DNA of 64,000 nt from Paractinoplanes lichenicola (GTDB lineage: Bacteria; Actinomycetota; Actinomycetes; Mycobacteriales; Micromonosporaceae). The translations under genes and the position numbers were made by a program. Of this stretch, positions 26,824-35,980 are shown piece after piece (position 1 is the first letter of the stretch; every line of letters begins with the position of its first letter). Below the pieces are notes generated by a model. That model saw only the letters and a list, made by a program, of their open reading frames with translations, was not told where the DNA came from and made no database searches. The DNA lies in NCBI RefSeq assembly GCF_016785085.1, contig NZ_JAENHO010000005.1, positions 310,001 to 374,000 of the forward strand, given 5' to 3'.

Positions 26824-27684
26824 TCAGCGCCGAGGGCGGGCGGCGGGCTCGGATCCGGCTGCCGCGTGCGATGCCGTGGCCCCGGCGCTGGCCAGGGTGA
26901 CCAGGGTCAGGGCGGCGAGCGAGATCGAGGTCAGGTGCTGGTCGAGGACGAGCAGGCCGGCGATCGCCGCCGCGGCCGGGTTCAGGCTGGCCAGGATGCC
27001 GAAGACGCGGGTGGGGATCCGGCGCAGGGCGAGCAGCTCCAGGACGTACGGGAAGATGGTCTGGAGCAGCGCGACCGAGCCCGCGCCGAGCAGCAGGGCC
27101 GGGTCGCTGACGACGGCGCTCGCCCCGGTGGCGCCGAAGGGCAGGGCCACCAGCGTCGCCACCGTGAGCGAGACCGGCAGGCCGCCGACGCCGGGCACCA
27201 GGCCGCCCACGCGCGCGGTCAGCAGGATGTAGCCCGCGCCGCACGCGCCGGCCAGCGCGGCCAGCCCGAGACCGCCCAGCGGCACCGACGGGCCGGGATG
27301 CCACCACAGCAGGGCCACGCCGGCCCCGGCCAGCAGCGCCCACAGCAGGTCGAGCAGGCGGCGGGTCTGCACCAGCGCGACCGTCAGCGGGCCCAGAAAA
27401 GACACGGTGACGACCACCCCGAGCGGCACCGTGCGCATGGCCAGCGCGGAGAGCAGATTGAGCCCGGCCACCGAGACACCGAGCAGGCAGGCCGCCCGCC
27501 AGGCCGCACGGGGCCACGAGCGCAGGCGCGGGCGCACCAGCAGAGCCAGCACCAATGCCGAGATGCCCACCCGCAGCAGCACGACGCCGGTGGCGCCGAG
27601 GTCGTCGAACAGGGTGCGGCCGACCGCCGAGCCGAACTGGATCGAGACGACCGAGACGAGCATGAGCAGGGGCGCGGCGTTCAT
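26824..27684 (-). CDS. EamA/DMT-family transporter
   Basis: This 286-residue protein has about ten membrane helices in two EamA halves, with typical small-residue helices (VAGLNLLSALAMRTVPLG and IFPYVLELLALRRIP). Members export amino acids, purines or drugs. The start is the ATG at 27684 just before the first helix. Its tail is basic. The gene is divergent from the hydrolase gene at 27713, with only 28 bases between, so their promoters must overlap. Confidence 0.85.
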   Translation of the reverse strand: MNAAPLLMLVSVVSIQFGSAVGRTLFDDLGATGVVLLRVGISALVLALLVRPRLRSWPRAAWRAACLLGVSVAGLNLLSALAMRTVPLGVVVTVSFLGPLTVALVQTRRLLDLLWALLAGAGVALLWWHPGPSVPLGGLGLAALAGACGAGYILLTARVGGLVPGVGGLPVSLTVATLVALPFGATGASAVVSDPALLLGAGSVALLQTIFPYVLELLALRRIPTRVFGILASLNPAAAAIAGLLVLDQHLTSISLAALTLVTLASAGATASHAAAGSEPAARPRR

Positions 27685-27712
27685 GTCGTACCCCCGGTCT
27701 AGTTTCCCTGCC

Positions 27713-28510
27713 GTGGACGGTATCGAGCAGATCAACGGGGTCAACCTCTTCGTACGCCGTTTCGGTGATCCCACTTCGCCGATGCTGGTGGTGATCCACG
27801 GTGGACCGCCCTGGGATCACTCCTATCTGCTGCCCGTGGCCGAGCTGGCCGACGTCGCCCACGTCGTGTTCTTCGACCTGCGCGGGGCCGGCCGCTCCGA
27901 CCACGACGTGCCGCTGCAGCCCGACCTGATCGCCGACGACGTGGCCGCCCTGATCCGGCGGTTCGGCGCGACCAGGGCCGATGTGCTCGGCTTCTCGTAC
28001 GGGGGCGGGGTCGCCATGCGGCTCGTCGAGCAGCACCCGTCGGTGGTGGGCCGGCTGATCCTGGCCGCCACAACGGCGTATGGCGACTTCGAGCCCGAGA
28101 TCCCGCCCGAGCGCGCCGCCCTGTGCCGCGAGGTGCCGCCGGGCGACGGCGCGCGGGCCATGGCCGAGGCCGCCCTGCCCGTCACGATCTGGCGGCTCGA
28201 CCGGGCCGCCGAGTGGCGCGCGATCCTGGCCGGCATCCGGTTCTCCCGCGCGTGGGACAAGCCCTATGCGGAGGGCACGCTGAAACCGGCCCGCCCGCCC
28301 GACGCGCCCGGGGTGCTGCGGCGCTGGGGCGGCGAGGTGCTCATCCTGCACGGCGAGCGCGAGATGACGTTCCCGCCGTCGGTCGCCCGCCGCCTGCACG
28401 CCGAGGTGCCCGGCAGCCGGCTCGAGCTGATCCCCGAGGCCGCCCACATGGCACATTTCGACAACCCGTCGGCCTGGCTCGCCGCCGTACGGGAATTCCT
28501 GAGGGGCTAG
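27713..28510 (+). CDS. Alpha/beta hydrolase, prolyl-aminopeptidase-like
   Basis: The 265-residue protein has an oxyanion motif HGGPPWDH near residue 27, the nucleophile elbow GFSYGGG near 95, and the catalytic His in AAHMAHFD near 245. The HGGP motif is typical of proline iminopeptidase-type hydrolases. The cap region is short. The substrate is unknown. It starts at a GTG (27713), and the amidotransferase gene follows four bases after its stop, so they likely form one transcript. Confidence 0.87.
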   Translation: MDGIEQINGVNLFVRRFGDPTSPMLVVIHGGPPWDHSYLLPVAELADVAHVVFFDLRGAGRSDHDVPLQPDLIADDVAALIRRFGATRADVLGFSYGGGVAMRLVEQHPSVVGRLILAATTAYGDFEPEIPPERAALCREVPPGDGARAMAEAALPVTIWRLDRAAEWRAILAGIRFSRAWDKPYAEGTLKPARPPDAPGVLRRWGGEVLILHGEREMTFPPSVARRLHAEVPGSRLELIPEAAHMAHFDNPSAWLAAVREFLRG

Positions 28511-28514
28511 ATTC

Positions 28515-29306
28515 GTGACTGTGGCGACTGCACTAGTCATCGAGAACGATCCGACCGACGATCTGCGCCGGCTGGGCGAGTGGCTGACCGAGGCGGGGCT
28601 GGAGCTGACCGTGCTGCGGCCGCACGCCGGCGACGAGCTCCCCGAGACCCTCGACGACTATCTCGCGCTCGTCGTGCTGGGCGGCGACCAAAATGCTTAT
28701 TCCGACGCCGAGGGCGTGCCCGGGGCGCCGTGGTTCCCGGCGCTCGAGGGGCTGCTGCGCAAGGCGGTGCGTCACCGGGTGCCCACGCTCGGCGTCTGTC
28801 TCGGCGGTCAGCTGCTGGCGAGCGCCCACGGCGGCCTGGTCGAGCGCAGCACCAGCGGCCCCGAGATCGGCCCCGGCCTGGTCGGCAAGCGCGACGCGGC
28901 CGACACCGACCCGCTGTTCAAGTGGGTGCCGCTGCTGCCCGACGTCGTCCAGTGGCACCGCGACGAGATCACCGAGCTGCCGTTGCAGGCGGTGCTGCTG
29001 GCCGCCTCCAGCCGCTATCCGCATCAGGCCTTCCGTCTGGGTGACCGGGCCTGGGGCCTGCAGTTCCACATCGAGTGCGACGCCGCGATGATCGAGCAGT
29101 GGGCCGCGAGCGACCGGGCCACGATCGACGAGCTCGGTTACGACGCCGAGGCGGTCGTCTTCGCCACCGCCGACGTGCTGCCCGACGTCGAGGAGGTGTG
29201 GCAGCCGTTCGCCGCCCGCTTCGCCTCGCTCGCCCTGGGCACCCTGCCCGACGCCGACATACCCGCCCCCGGCACCGGCCGCACCCTTCCGCTGCTGGGC
29301 CAGTGA
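28515..29306 (+). CDS. Class I glutamine amidotransferase
   Basis: The 263-residue protein has the GATase nucleophile elbow LGVCLGGQLLA near residue 95 and the catalytic QFHIE near 190. It lacks a fused synthetase. Proteins of this type (GuaA-N-like) hydrolyse glutamine or gamma-glutamyl compounds. It lies directly before glnE with one base between stop and start, so co-expression with nitrogen control is plausible. It starts at a GTG. Confidence 0.88.
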   Translation: MTVATALVIENDPTDDLRRLGEWLTEAGLELTVLRPHAGDELPETLDDYLALVVLGGDQNAYSDAEGVPGAPWFPALEGLLRKAVRHRVPTLGVCLGGQLLASAHGGLVERSTSGPEIGPGLVGKRDAADTDPLFKWVPLLPDVVQWHRDEITELPLQAVLLAASSRYPHQAFRLGDRAWGLQFHIECDAAMIEQWAASDRATIDELGYDAEAVVFATADVLPDVEEVWQPFAARFASLALGTLPDADIPAPGTGRTLPLLGQ

Positions 29307-29307
29307 G

Positions 29308-32300
29308 GTGACCAGGCCCAGCCGGCTCGCCCGGTACGGCTTCGCCGACAACGGCCTGCGCGTCGCCGACCTGCTCGGCCCGACCGGCCTGCGGCTGTGG
29401 GATCCGGAGGCGCAGGCCCCGGTCGGCCCCGAGGCGGCCGAGGTGCTCAATTCGCTGTCCCGCGCGGCCGACCCCAACCTGGCCCTGCGTCAGCTGCACC
29501 GGCTGGTCGACGCGGCGGGCCGGGCGGCCGCGCGGGGCAACGGCGGCCCGGTCACCGGTCCCGGCGGCGAGATCGTCACCAACGACGCCACCGAGGCGCT
29601 GATCGGCGCGCTCGCGCAGGATCCGGGGCTGCGCCGGCGGCTGGTGGCCGTGCTGGGCGCCTCGTCCGCGCTCGGTGACCACCTGGTCGCCAACCCGGCC
29701 GACTGGCAGGTGCTGGCAACCGGCAAGACCGGCCTGCCGCCCAACGCCGAGGGCCACCTCGAGGTCGAGAGCGACGAGCCGAGCGTGCCCGCGTTGCGCC
29801 GGGCCTATCGCGTCTCGCTGCTGCGCATCGCCGCCGCCGATCTGACCGGCGGCCGGGGGCTCGAGCCGACCATGGCCGCGCTGTCCCGCCTGGCCGACGA
29901 GACGCTGGCCGCGGCCTATGCGATCGCCGTGGCCGGGCTGCCCGCGTCGACCCCCGAGCCCAGCCTGGCCGTGGTCGCGATGGGCAAGTGCGGCGGCAAC
30001 GAGCTCAACTACGTCTCCGACGTCGACGTGATCTTCGTGGCCGACTCCGACGAGGATCTGAGCGCGGGCACGATCGTCGCGGCCCGTCTCATCGAGATCT
30101 GCGGCATGGTCGCGTGGCCGGTCGACGCCTCGCTGCGCCCCGAGGGCAGCCGCGGCCCGCTGGTGCGCACGCTGGCCAGCCACGAGGCCTATTACCGCCG
30201 CTGGGCCCGCACGTGGGAGTTCCAGGCGCTGCTCAAGGCCCGGCCGGCCGCCGGTGACCTGGCGCTGGGCCGCCGCTGGATCGAGGATCTGGCCCCGCTG
30301 GTGTGGCACGCGGCCGAGCGGCCCGAGGCGGTCCCCGACGTCCGCGACATGCGCCGCAAGATCATCGAAAATGTGCCGCCGGGCCTGGTCGACCGCGAGA
30401 TCAAGCGGGGTCCCGGCGGCCTGCGCGACATCGAGTTCGCCGTCCAGCTGCTGCAGCTCGTGCACGGCCGGATCGACGAGACGCTGCGCGGGCCGGGCAC
30501 GATCCCGGCGCTGCGGGCGCTGGTCGCCGGGGGTTACGTCGGCCGCGAGGACGGCGAGACCCTGCTCCGGGGCTACCGTTTCCTGCGCGGCGTCGAGCAC
30601 CGGCTGCAACTGCAACAACTCCGCCGCACGCACACGGTGCCCGACGATCCGGACGGCCTGCGCTGGCTGGCGGCCGCCCTGGGCTACACGGCGCTGCCCG
30701 GCCGCGACGCCGTCGAGGCGTTCCGCTCCGACTGGGTCGGTCACGCCGCCCAGGTCCGCCGCCTGCACATCAAGCTGCTCTATCAGCCGCTGCTCGAGGC
30801 CGTGGCCCGGGTGCCGGCCGAGGCGCTGCGGATGACCCCCGAGTCGGCCGGTCGCCGGCTCGAGGTGCTCGGCTTCGCCGACCAGGCGGCCGCGCTGCGC
30901 CACCTGCAGGCGCTCACCGGCGGCGTCACCCGCACGTCGGCCATTCAGCGCACGCTGCTGCCGATGCTGCTGCAGGAGTTCGCCGACGCCCCCGAGCCCG
31001 ACCGCGGCCTGCTCAACTATCGCCACGTCTCCGACAAGCTGGGCTCCACCCCGTGGTATTTGCGGCTGCTGCGCGACGGCGGCCCGGTCGCCCGGCGGCT
31101 GGCCCGCGTGCTCAGCCTCTCGCGATACGCGACCGACCTGCTCACCCGCGACCCCGAGGCGCTGCGCCTGCTGGCCGACGACGCCGAGCTGCTGCCCCGC
31201 TCGCGGGAGTCGCTGCTCGACGGGTTCCGGGCCGCCGCCGAGCGCTACCCGGAGGATCCGGCCAAGGCGATCGCGGCCGTCCGGGCCCGCCGCCGCCGCG
31301 AGCTGTTCCGGCTGGCCTGCGCCGACATCCTGAGCAAGGCGGGCGACCTGGCCCCGGCCGAGCCGCTCGACGTCAACGCGATCGGCATCGCCCTGTCCGA
31401 CGTCACCGACGCCACGCTCAACGCGGCCCTCACGGTGGCCCGGCGCGCCCATCCCGGCCCCGAGGGCCTCCAGTTCGCGATCATCGGCATGGGCCGGCTC
31501 GGCGGCTACGAGATGAGCTACCCGTCCGACGCCGACGTGCTGTTCGTCTACGAGCCCGCGCCCGGCGCCCCCGAGAACGAGTCGTCGGCGGCGTCGCTGG
31601 CCATCGCCGAGCAGCTGCGCAAGTCGCTGACCGCGCCCGCCCCCGACCCCGAGCTGGGCATCGACGCCGACCTGCGTCCCGAGGGCCGGCAGGGGCCGCT
31701 GGTCCGCAGCCTCGCGGCCTACCAGCAGTATTACGCCCGCTGGTCGCGCGTCTGGGAGGCTCAGGCGCTGCTGCGGGCCCGGTTCGTCGGCGGCGACGCC
31801 GCCCTCGGCCGGAAGTTCGAGGAGCTGGCCGACAAGATCCGCTATCCGGAGGGCGGCCTCACCCGCGAGCAGGTCGTCGAGATCCGGCGGATCAAGGCCC
31901 GCGTCGAGGTGGAGCGGCTGCCCCGCAACGCCGACCCGCACACCCACACCAAGCTGGGCCGGGGCGGGCTGTCCGACGTGGAGTGGGCCATCCAACTGCT
32001 GCAGCTGCGCCACGCCTACGCGGAGGCCGGGCTGCGCAAGACCCGCACGCTCGAGGCCCTCGACGCGGCCGTCGGCGCCAAGCTGGTCGACAAGGTCGAC
32101 GCGGCTGCGATGACCGCCGGGTGGACCCTGGCCGCGCAGGTGCGCAACGCGCTGACCCTGGTGCGGGGCCGGCCCACCGACCAGCTGCCCCGCCACGGCG
32201 TCGAGCTGGCCGGCACGGTGCAGCTGCTGGGCGGGGGCGACCCGGGCGAGTTCGTCGACCGCTATCTGCGGCTGACCCGGCGCTCCCGGGCGGCGATGGA

Positions 32301-32319
32301 GCGTGTGCTCGAATCCTGA
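29308..32319 (+). CDS. glnE: Glutamine synthetase adenylyltransferase
   Basis: This bifunctional enzyme of 1003 residues adenylylates and deadenylylates glutamine synthetase. It has two nucleotidyltransferase halves. The first carries VAMGKCGGNELNYVSDVDVIFV near residue 225 and the second IIGMGRLGGYEMSYPSDADVLFVY near 730, each with the G-x-x-E and DxD metal motif. Helical linkers separate them. Full length compared with actinobacterial GlnE. The start is a GTG one base after the amidotransferase stop. The expected substrate, GlnA1, is at the right end of this window. Confidence 0.96.
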   Translation: MTRPSRLARYGFADNGLRVADLLGPTGLRLWDPEAQAPVGPEAAEVLNSLSRAADPNLALRQLHRLVDAAGRAAARGNGGPVTGPGGEIVTNDATEALIGALAQDPGLRRRLVAVLGASSALGDHLVANPADWQVLATGKTGLPPNAEGHLEVESDEPSVPALRRAYRVSLLRIAAADLTGGRGLEPTMAALSRLADETLAAAYAIAVAGLPASTPEPSLAVVAMGKCGGNELNYVSDVDVIFVADSDEDLSAGTIVAARLIEICGMVAWPVDASLRPEGSRGPLVRTLASHEAYYRRWARTWEFQALLKARPAAGDLALGRRWIEDLAPLVWHAAERPEAVPDVRDMRRKIIENVPPGLVDREIKRGPGGLRDIEFAVQLLQLVHGRIDETLRGPGTIPALRALVAGGYVGREDGETLLRGYRFLRGVEHRLQLQQLRRTHTVPDDPDGLRWLAAALGYTALPGRDAVEAFRSDWVGHAAQVRRLHIKLLYQPLLEAVARVPAEALRMTPESAGRRLEVLGFADQAAALRHLQALTGGVTRTSAIQRTLLPMLLQEFADAPEPDRGLLNYRHVSDKLGSTPWYLRLLRDGGPVARRLARVLSLSRYATDLLTRDPEALRLLADDAELLPRSRESLLDGFRAAAERYPEDPAKAIAAVRARRRRELFRLACADILSKAGDLAPAEPLDVNAIGIALSDVTDATLNAALTVARRAHPGPEGLQFAIIGMGRLGGYEMSYPSDADVLFVYEPAPGAPENESSAASLAIAEQLRKSLTAPAPDPELGIDADLRPEGRQGPLVRSLAAYQQYYARWSRVWEAQALLRARFVGGDAALGRKFEELADKIRYPEGGLTREQVVEIRRIKARVEVERLPRNADPHTHTKLGRGGLSDVEWAIQLLQLRHAYAEAGLRKTRTLEALDAAVGAKLVDKVDAAAMTAGWTLAAQVRNALTLVRGRPTDQLPRHGVELAGTVQLLGGGDPGEFVDRYLRLTRRSRAAMERVLES

Positions 32320-32336
32320 GTGGGTAATACAAGACC

Positions 32337-32534
32337 ATGCTGTTCAACATGGTGAAGCGCTTCGCGATCATGGCCGTCGCCGTCCCGCTCGCGGCGGCCG
32401 GCGCCCGCAAACTCAGCGAGCGGCTGGAGGCCAAGCGTGGCCCGAGCCGCGGCAGCAGGGCCCTGCGCGAGGGGGCCGACTTCCTCGGCGGCCTGCGCGG
32501 CCAGAAGAAGAAGCGGCGTCGTTTCGCCTGGTGA
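32337..32534 (+). CDS. Small basic membrane-associated protein
   Basis: The 65-residue protein has one hydrophobic segment, about residues 8-22, then a strongly basic tail ending KKKRRRFAW. It follows glnE by 17 bases and is likely on the same transcript. I recognise no family. Coding is supported by codon bias and position rather than by homology. Confidence 0.6.
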   Translation: MLFNMVKRFAIMAVAVPLAAAGARKLSERLEAKRGPSRGSRALREGADFLGGLRGQKKKRRRFAW

Positions 32535-32560
32535 CGCCCTTGTCCCAGGCATTCTCGGAG

Positions 32561-32797
32561 CTAGCCGACGGCCTGCTCGCGGATCTTGTCGGCGGCGGCG
32601 AGCAACACCTCGGTGGGGATCTCCACCAGGCGCTCGCCGTCCGGCACCTCGACCGCGGTGCTGTCGTCCGGCACTACGTAGCCCTGCACGACCACCGTCT
32701 CGCGTTCGGTCCGATAGACGGTCGGGCAACCGCCGCCGCCGCACAAGTGGGTCAATTCCTGCAGGCGGCGAGGGCGGGGGTCCTCATGGATCGTCAT
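32561..32797 (-). CDS. Small CxxxxC protein, XRE-associated (copy 1)
   Basis: The 78-residue protein has the core HLCGGGGCPTVYRTER followed by VVVQGYVV and a C-terminal acidic/leucine-rich helix. It is clearly paralogous to the 77-residue protein at 33754-33987: both share L-C-G-G-G-x-C-P-T-V-Y-R-T-x-R and V-Q-G-Y. The two cysteines could bind metal or form a disulfide. It lies 40 bases after the XRE-DUF5753 regulator in the same direction, so it is the third gene of that operon. Function unknown. Confidence 0.75.
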   Translation of the reverse strand: MTIHEDPRPRRLQELTHLCGGGGCPTVYRTERETVVVQGYVVPDDSTAVEVPDGERLVEIPTEVLLAAADKIREQAVG

Positions 32798-32837
32798 GAC
32801 CCCACGGTACGGACGGAAACGCCGTAGTCACAACGTG

Positions 32838-33719
32838 TCAGGCGCCGGCGCCGGGCAGCATCCGGATGTAGCGATACTGATGAGCGTCCAGAATGGTGTC
32901 GATGTCCGACGTCGCCATCGCCTCCAGCGCGTCGAAAACGCGCTGGTAGAGGCGGATGGTGTGGCGGCCGTCGGAGCCGATGGTCGTGTTGAACAGGTCG
33001 ACCATCACATATTTGTCGCCCATGAGCTCGTATCCGTGGAACGGGGCAAGGCCCAGCTCGGTGTTTTCCGGGATTATTTGGACCCGAACGTTGGGTAGCT
33101 GGGCGACCTCGCGCAACCGGGCGATCTGGGCCACCATCGCCGCCGGGGAGCACACCTGGTTGCGCAGCACCGCCTCGGTCATGACGAACGAGAACGACCG
33201 GCTGGGGTCGTAGAGCATCTCGCTGCGTTCCAGCCGGGTCGTGACGGCCTCGGAGACGGCCAGCGCGGAGTCGGCGATCTCGTCGTCGTCGAGGCTGATC
33301 CGCAGCCCGGACAGCACCGCGCGGGCATATTCGCTGGTCTGCACCAGGCCGATGAACACCGCGGGCTGGAAGATGCGGATCTCCCGGACGGCGGTCTCGA
33401 GGTGGCGGACGCGATTCTGCCGGGTCTGCAGGCCGGCCTCGGTCGAATGCCAGTCGACGAGCTGGTTGCTCGACTGTTCGGCCAGGGCGGCCAGGCGATC
33501 CACCTCGACGTCGGGCAGCGCGAGCGCTTCGGCGATGAGGCGGACGTCGGACGGGTCGGGGGCGGACTTGCCGGTCTCCAGGCGCGAGATCTTGGCCTGG
33601 CTCATGCCGACCCGCTCGCCGAGCACCTGGCCCGGGATCTTCAGGCTCTTGCGCCGCCGGGCCAGCACCGCGCCGACCGGCTCGTCGGTGCCCTCCGGGA
33701 AGTGGGGCGAGTCTGTCAT
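32838..33719 (-). CDS. XRE-family regulator with DUF5753 domain
   Basis: The 293-residue protein has an N-terminal Cro/C1 HTH (GERVGMSQAKISRLETGKS near residue 40) and a DUF5753 C-terminal domain with IRIFQPAVFIGLVQTSEYAR. Such regulators in actinobacteria are normally paired with small acidic proteins that counter or modulate them, as in the WhiJ-like gene pairs. Here the partners are two CxxxxC paralogues on either side. The start is the ATG at 33719, about 34 bases after the upstream small gene. Confidence 0.9.
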   Translation of the reverse strand: MTDSPHFPEGTDEPVGAVLARRRKSLKIPGQVLGERVGMSQAKISRLETGKSAPDPSDVRLIAEALALPDVEVDRLAALAEQSSNQLVDWHSTEAGLQTRQNRVRHLETAVREIRIFQPAVFIGLVQTSEYARAVLSGLRISLDDDEIADSALAVSEAVTTRLERSEMLYDPSRSFSFVMTEAVLRNQVCSPAAMVAQIARLREVAQLPNVRVQIIPENTELGLAPFHGYELMGDKYVMVDLFNTTIGSDGRHTIRLYQRVFDALEAMATSDIDTILDAHQYRYIRMLPGAGA

Positions 33720-33753
33720 GGGGCCCGCCCTCCTCCCGTGCGAGTTGTGATGG

Positions 33754-33987
33754 TCAGCTGCTCTTCTTCACCGCCTCGGCGAGGAGCTCGGCCGGAATCT
33801 CGACCAGTTGCTCGCCCGCCGGCAGGTCCAGCCCGGCGGCTTCGGCGGTCACGGTATATCCCTGCACCACGAATGTGTCTCGATCGGTGCGGTAGACGGT
33901 CGGGCAGGTTCCGCCGCCACACAGGGTGGTGACGAGGGTCAGCTGCGGCGCTGCAGGCTGAACGACCGTTAAGGGTTGATTTGTCAC
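33754..33987 (-). CDS. Small CxxxxC protein, XRE-associated (copy 2)
   Basis: The 77-residue protein has TLCGGGTCPTVYRTDRDTF and VVQGYTV, nearly the same core as copy 1, with different N- and C-terminal ends. It starts at a GTG at 33987 with only about 20 bases of leader after the likely transcription start. It heads the three-gene operon: small protein, regulator, small protein. A palindrome upstream may be the regulator's operator. Confidence 0.75.
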   Translation of the reverse strand: MTNQPLTVVQPAAPQLTLVTTLCGGGTCPTVYRTDRDTFVVQGYTVTAEAAGLDLPAGEQLVEIPAELLAEAVKKSS

Positions 33988-34013
33988 AGGGGAACGATAC
34001 AGCAGGGCCGATG

Positions 34014-34042
34014 ATCATACGGTACCGGCGCATAACTTATGC
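34014..34042 (-). promoter_or_regulatory. Promoter and palindrome of the XRE operon
   Basis: On the minus strand a TATGAT -10 (34014-34019) precedes the first small gene by about 27 bases. The palindrome GCATAACTTATGC (34030-34042, 6-bp arms around one base) sits at the -35 position. This would suit a repressor or autoregulator, presumably the XRE protein. Confidence 0.5.
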
Positions 34043-34270
34043 AATCACAAAGGTTTCCCGCTCGGTAGCCCGGCGTGAAGGCGGGGAGAAACTTATTCAC
34101 GCATGAGTATCGCGCTTGCGGATCGCTGCATAGCCATGGATATTCAATGTTAGGGGTCACGGAGATATAACACCGGAGGCCGGTTCGGCGTCCGTCAGTG
34201 TTCGTCCCGACGTCCGACGACGGGGTCAGGCCCTCGACAGTGGATATGCGGCCTTAACCGGAGGTCGACC

Positions 34271-34522
34271 ATGATCACTTCCCTCTCCTCCTCACTCGGG
34301 AACGCCGACCTTCTCGAAACGGTCCGTTCCGCCCCGCCGATCGTGTATCTGGCTCTCGCGGCGGTGTCCCTACTGGTCGCCCTGCGCATCATGCGTGCGC
34401 TGCGCAAGGCCTTCATGCCGCTCGGCGCGCTGCTGCGGGCGGCCGCCGGCATCGCCGTCGTCTCGGTGGCCGTCGTGTTCGCCCTCGTCCTGGTGGCCGC
34501 GGCCGCGTTCAGCGCTCAGTAA
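34271..34522 (+). CDS. Small membrane protein
   Basis: The 83-residue protein has two hydrophobic helices, about residues 23-40 and 55-80, around a basic loop. A good SD (CCGGAGG) precedes the ATG. The next gene, 28 bases on, is also a small membrane protein, so both may share a transcript. The 280-base AT-richer region upstream should hold the promoter. No family recognised. Confidence 0.65.
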   Translation: MITSLSSSLGNADLLETVRSAPPIVYLALAAVSLLVALRIMRALRKAFMPLGALLRAAAGIAVVSVAVVFALVLVAAAAFSAQ

Positions 34523-34550
34523 GTCCCGCTTCGGACAGGAGAGAAAGTCG

Positions 34551-34907
34551 ATGACCTTTTCCGTGCTGGCCGGGATCGTCGCTCTGCTGGTGCTGTTGTT
34601 CGTCCTCAGCGAGATCCTGTCGGCCGTCCTTCCCCTGATCATCGTGCTGACCTGCGTGCCCGAGCGGGAACGGGAGACCCTGGCCCGGATCCTGGCGGCC
34701 ATCGACTCGTCGCGCCGGTTACGCCTGTGGTCGGCGCTGCGGCTGGCCGTGGCGCTGCGCCGGCAGGAATTGCGGATCGCCCGCGAGGTGCGCGACCCCC
34801 GGCGCAACCCGTACGCCCACCTCAACGCCCACTTCGCCGACATACCGGGCGATGCGCCGCTGAATCAGCCGTACGACCGGGCCGAGCCGGTCAGCCCCGT
34901 GGACTAG
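34551..34907 (+). CDS. Small membrane protein with basic tail
   Basis: The 118-residue protein opens with a long hydrophobic helix (residues 3-33) containing LVLLFVLSEILSAVLP, then an amphipathic basic region and a polar tail. The ATG at 34551 has SD AGGAGAG. An in-frame upstream extension through the previous gene is rejected. Its stop overlaps the convergent dehydrogenase gene by 17 bases. Function unknown. Confidence 0.65.
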   Translation: MTFSVLAGIVALLVLLFVLSEILSAVLPLIIVLTCVPERERETLARILAAIDSSRRLRLWSALRLAVALRRQELRIAREVRDPRRNPYAHLNAHFADIPGDAPLNQPYDRAEPVSPVD

Positions 34908-35901
34908 CCACCCGGCGCCGCGCCTCGGCGGCGGCCGCGGCGCTCGGGGTCACGCCGTCGCGCCGGGCCGCCGCGAACACCCCGGCCAGCGTGTCGGCGA
35001 TGCCGTCGAGGCGGGCCGTGACCTGCGCCGGGCTCTCGTGCCGCAGCTCGACCGCGGTCGCGGCGATGACACCGCCCGCGCTGACCACGTAGTCCGGCGC
35101 CCACAGGATGCCGCGCTCGTGCAGCAGACCGGCCGTGGCCCGGGCGTCCAGCTGGTTGTTGGCCGGCCCGGCCACCGCCGCACACCGCAACGCGGCCACC
35201 GAGGACGGGGTCAGCACGCCACCGAGCGCGGCCGGCACCACCACGTCGACGGCCGCGGTCAGGGCCTCCTCGGGTGTGACCCAGCCGGCGCCGAGGTCGT
35301 CGGCCAGGGCGCGTTTCGCCGGGTCGACGTCGGCCACGACCAGCTTCGAGCCCGCCTCGGCGAGCAGGCGAGCCACCCGCCCGCCGACCCGGCCCAGACC
35401 CAGCACCGAGAATGAGCGGCCGGCCAAGGACGAGGAGCCGAACCGGTCGGAACAGACTGCCCGCAACGCCGCGACCGTGCCGACGGCGGTGCCGGGGGAG
35501 GAGTCGCCGCTGCCACCCGCGGCCACCGGACGGCAGAAGACGTGACTCGTCCGCTCGCCGATCGTCACCATGTCGTCCGGGCCGGTGCCGATGTCCGGGC
35601 CGGTCGCGTAGGTCCCGCCCAGCTCCTCGATCACGGCTCCCGCGTCGCGAAGGGCCGCTGGCGAGTGCTCCCCGACGATCACGGTCTTGCCGCCGCCGTT
35701 GGGCAGCCCGGCCAGCGCGCACTTGTCCGTCATGGCGGCCGACAGTCGCAGCGCGTCGGCCAGGCCGTCCCGCCAATCCGCGTACGGCTTCAGCCGGCAC
35801 CCGCCGAGCGCCTGCCCCAGGGCCGTCGAGTGCACGGCGACGATGATCGGCAGCCCGGACTCGGGGCCGCGCCGGATGATGATTCTTTCGTGCGAGAACA
35901 T
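34891..35901 (-). CDS. Val/Leu-type amino-acid dehydrogenase
   Basis: The 336-residue protein belongs to the Glu/Leu/Phe/Val dehydrogenases. It has GGCRLKPYADW and the catalytic-lysine region MTDKCALAGLPNGGGKTVI, GTGPDDM, and a C-terminal Rossmann domain with VLGLGRVGGRVARLL near residue 180. Branched-chain (valine or leucine) oxidation is most likely, given the length and the Lrp neighbour. The ATG at 35901 starts close to the domain. It is divergent from the Lrp regulator gene. Confidence 0.88.
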   Translation of the reverse strand: MFSHERIIIRRGPESGLPIIVAVHSTALGQALGGCRLKPYADWRDGLADALRLSAAMTDKCALAGLPNGGGKTVIVGEHSPAALRDAGAVIEELGGTYATGPDIGTGPDDMVTIGERTSHVFCRPVAAGGSGDSSPGTAVGTVAALRAVCSDRFGSSSLAGRSFSVLGLGRVGGRVARLLAEAGSKLVVADVDPAKRALADDLGAGWVTPEEALTAAVDVVVPAALGGVLTPSSVAALRCAAVAGPANNQLDARATAGLLHERGILWAPDYVVSAGGVIAATAVELRHESPAQVTARLDGIADTLAGVFAAARRDGVTPSAAAAAEARRRVASPRG

Positions 35902-35942
35902 GGGCCGAAGGTAGGCGCATGCCCAACGTTCTCGGTCGCTCG

Positions 35943-35957
35943 CCGAACAACGTTCGG
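35943..35957. promoter_or_regulatory. Palindrome between dehydrogenase and Lrp genes
   Basis: CCGAAC/GTTCGG, 6-bp arms around AAC, lies in the 80-base gap between the divergent genes. An AACGTT motif occurs again about 20 bases to the left. This is the expected place for an Lrp-type operator. Confidence 0.5.
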
Positions 35958-35980
35958 TGCCGGCCACGAAAGGTGACCCC

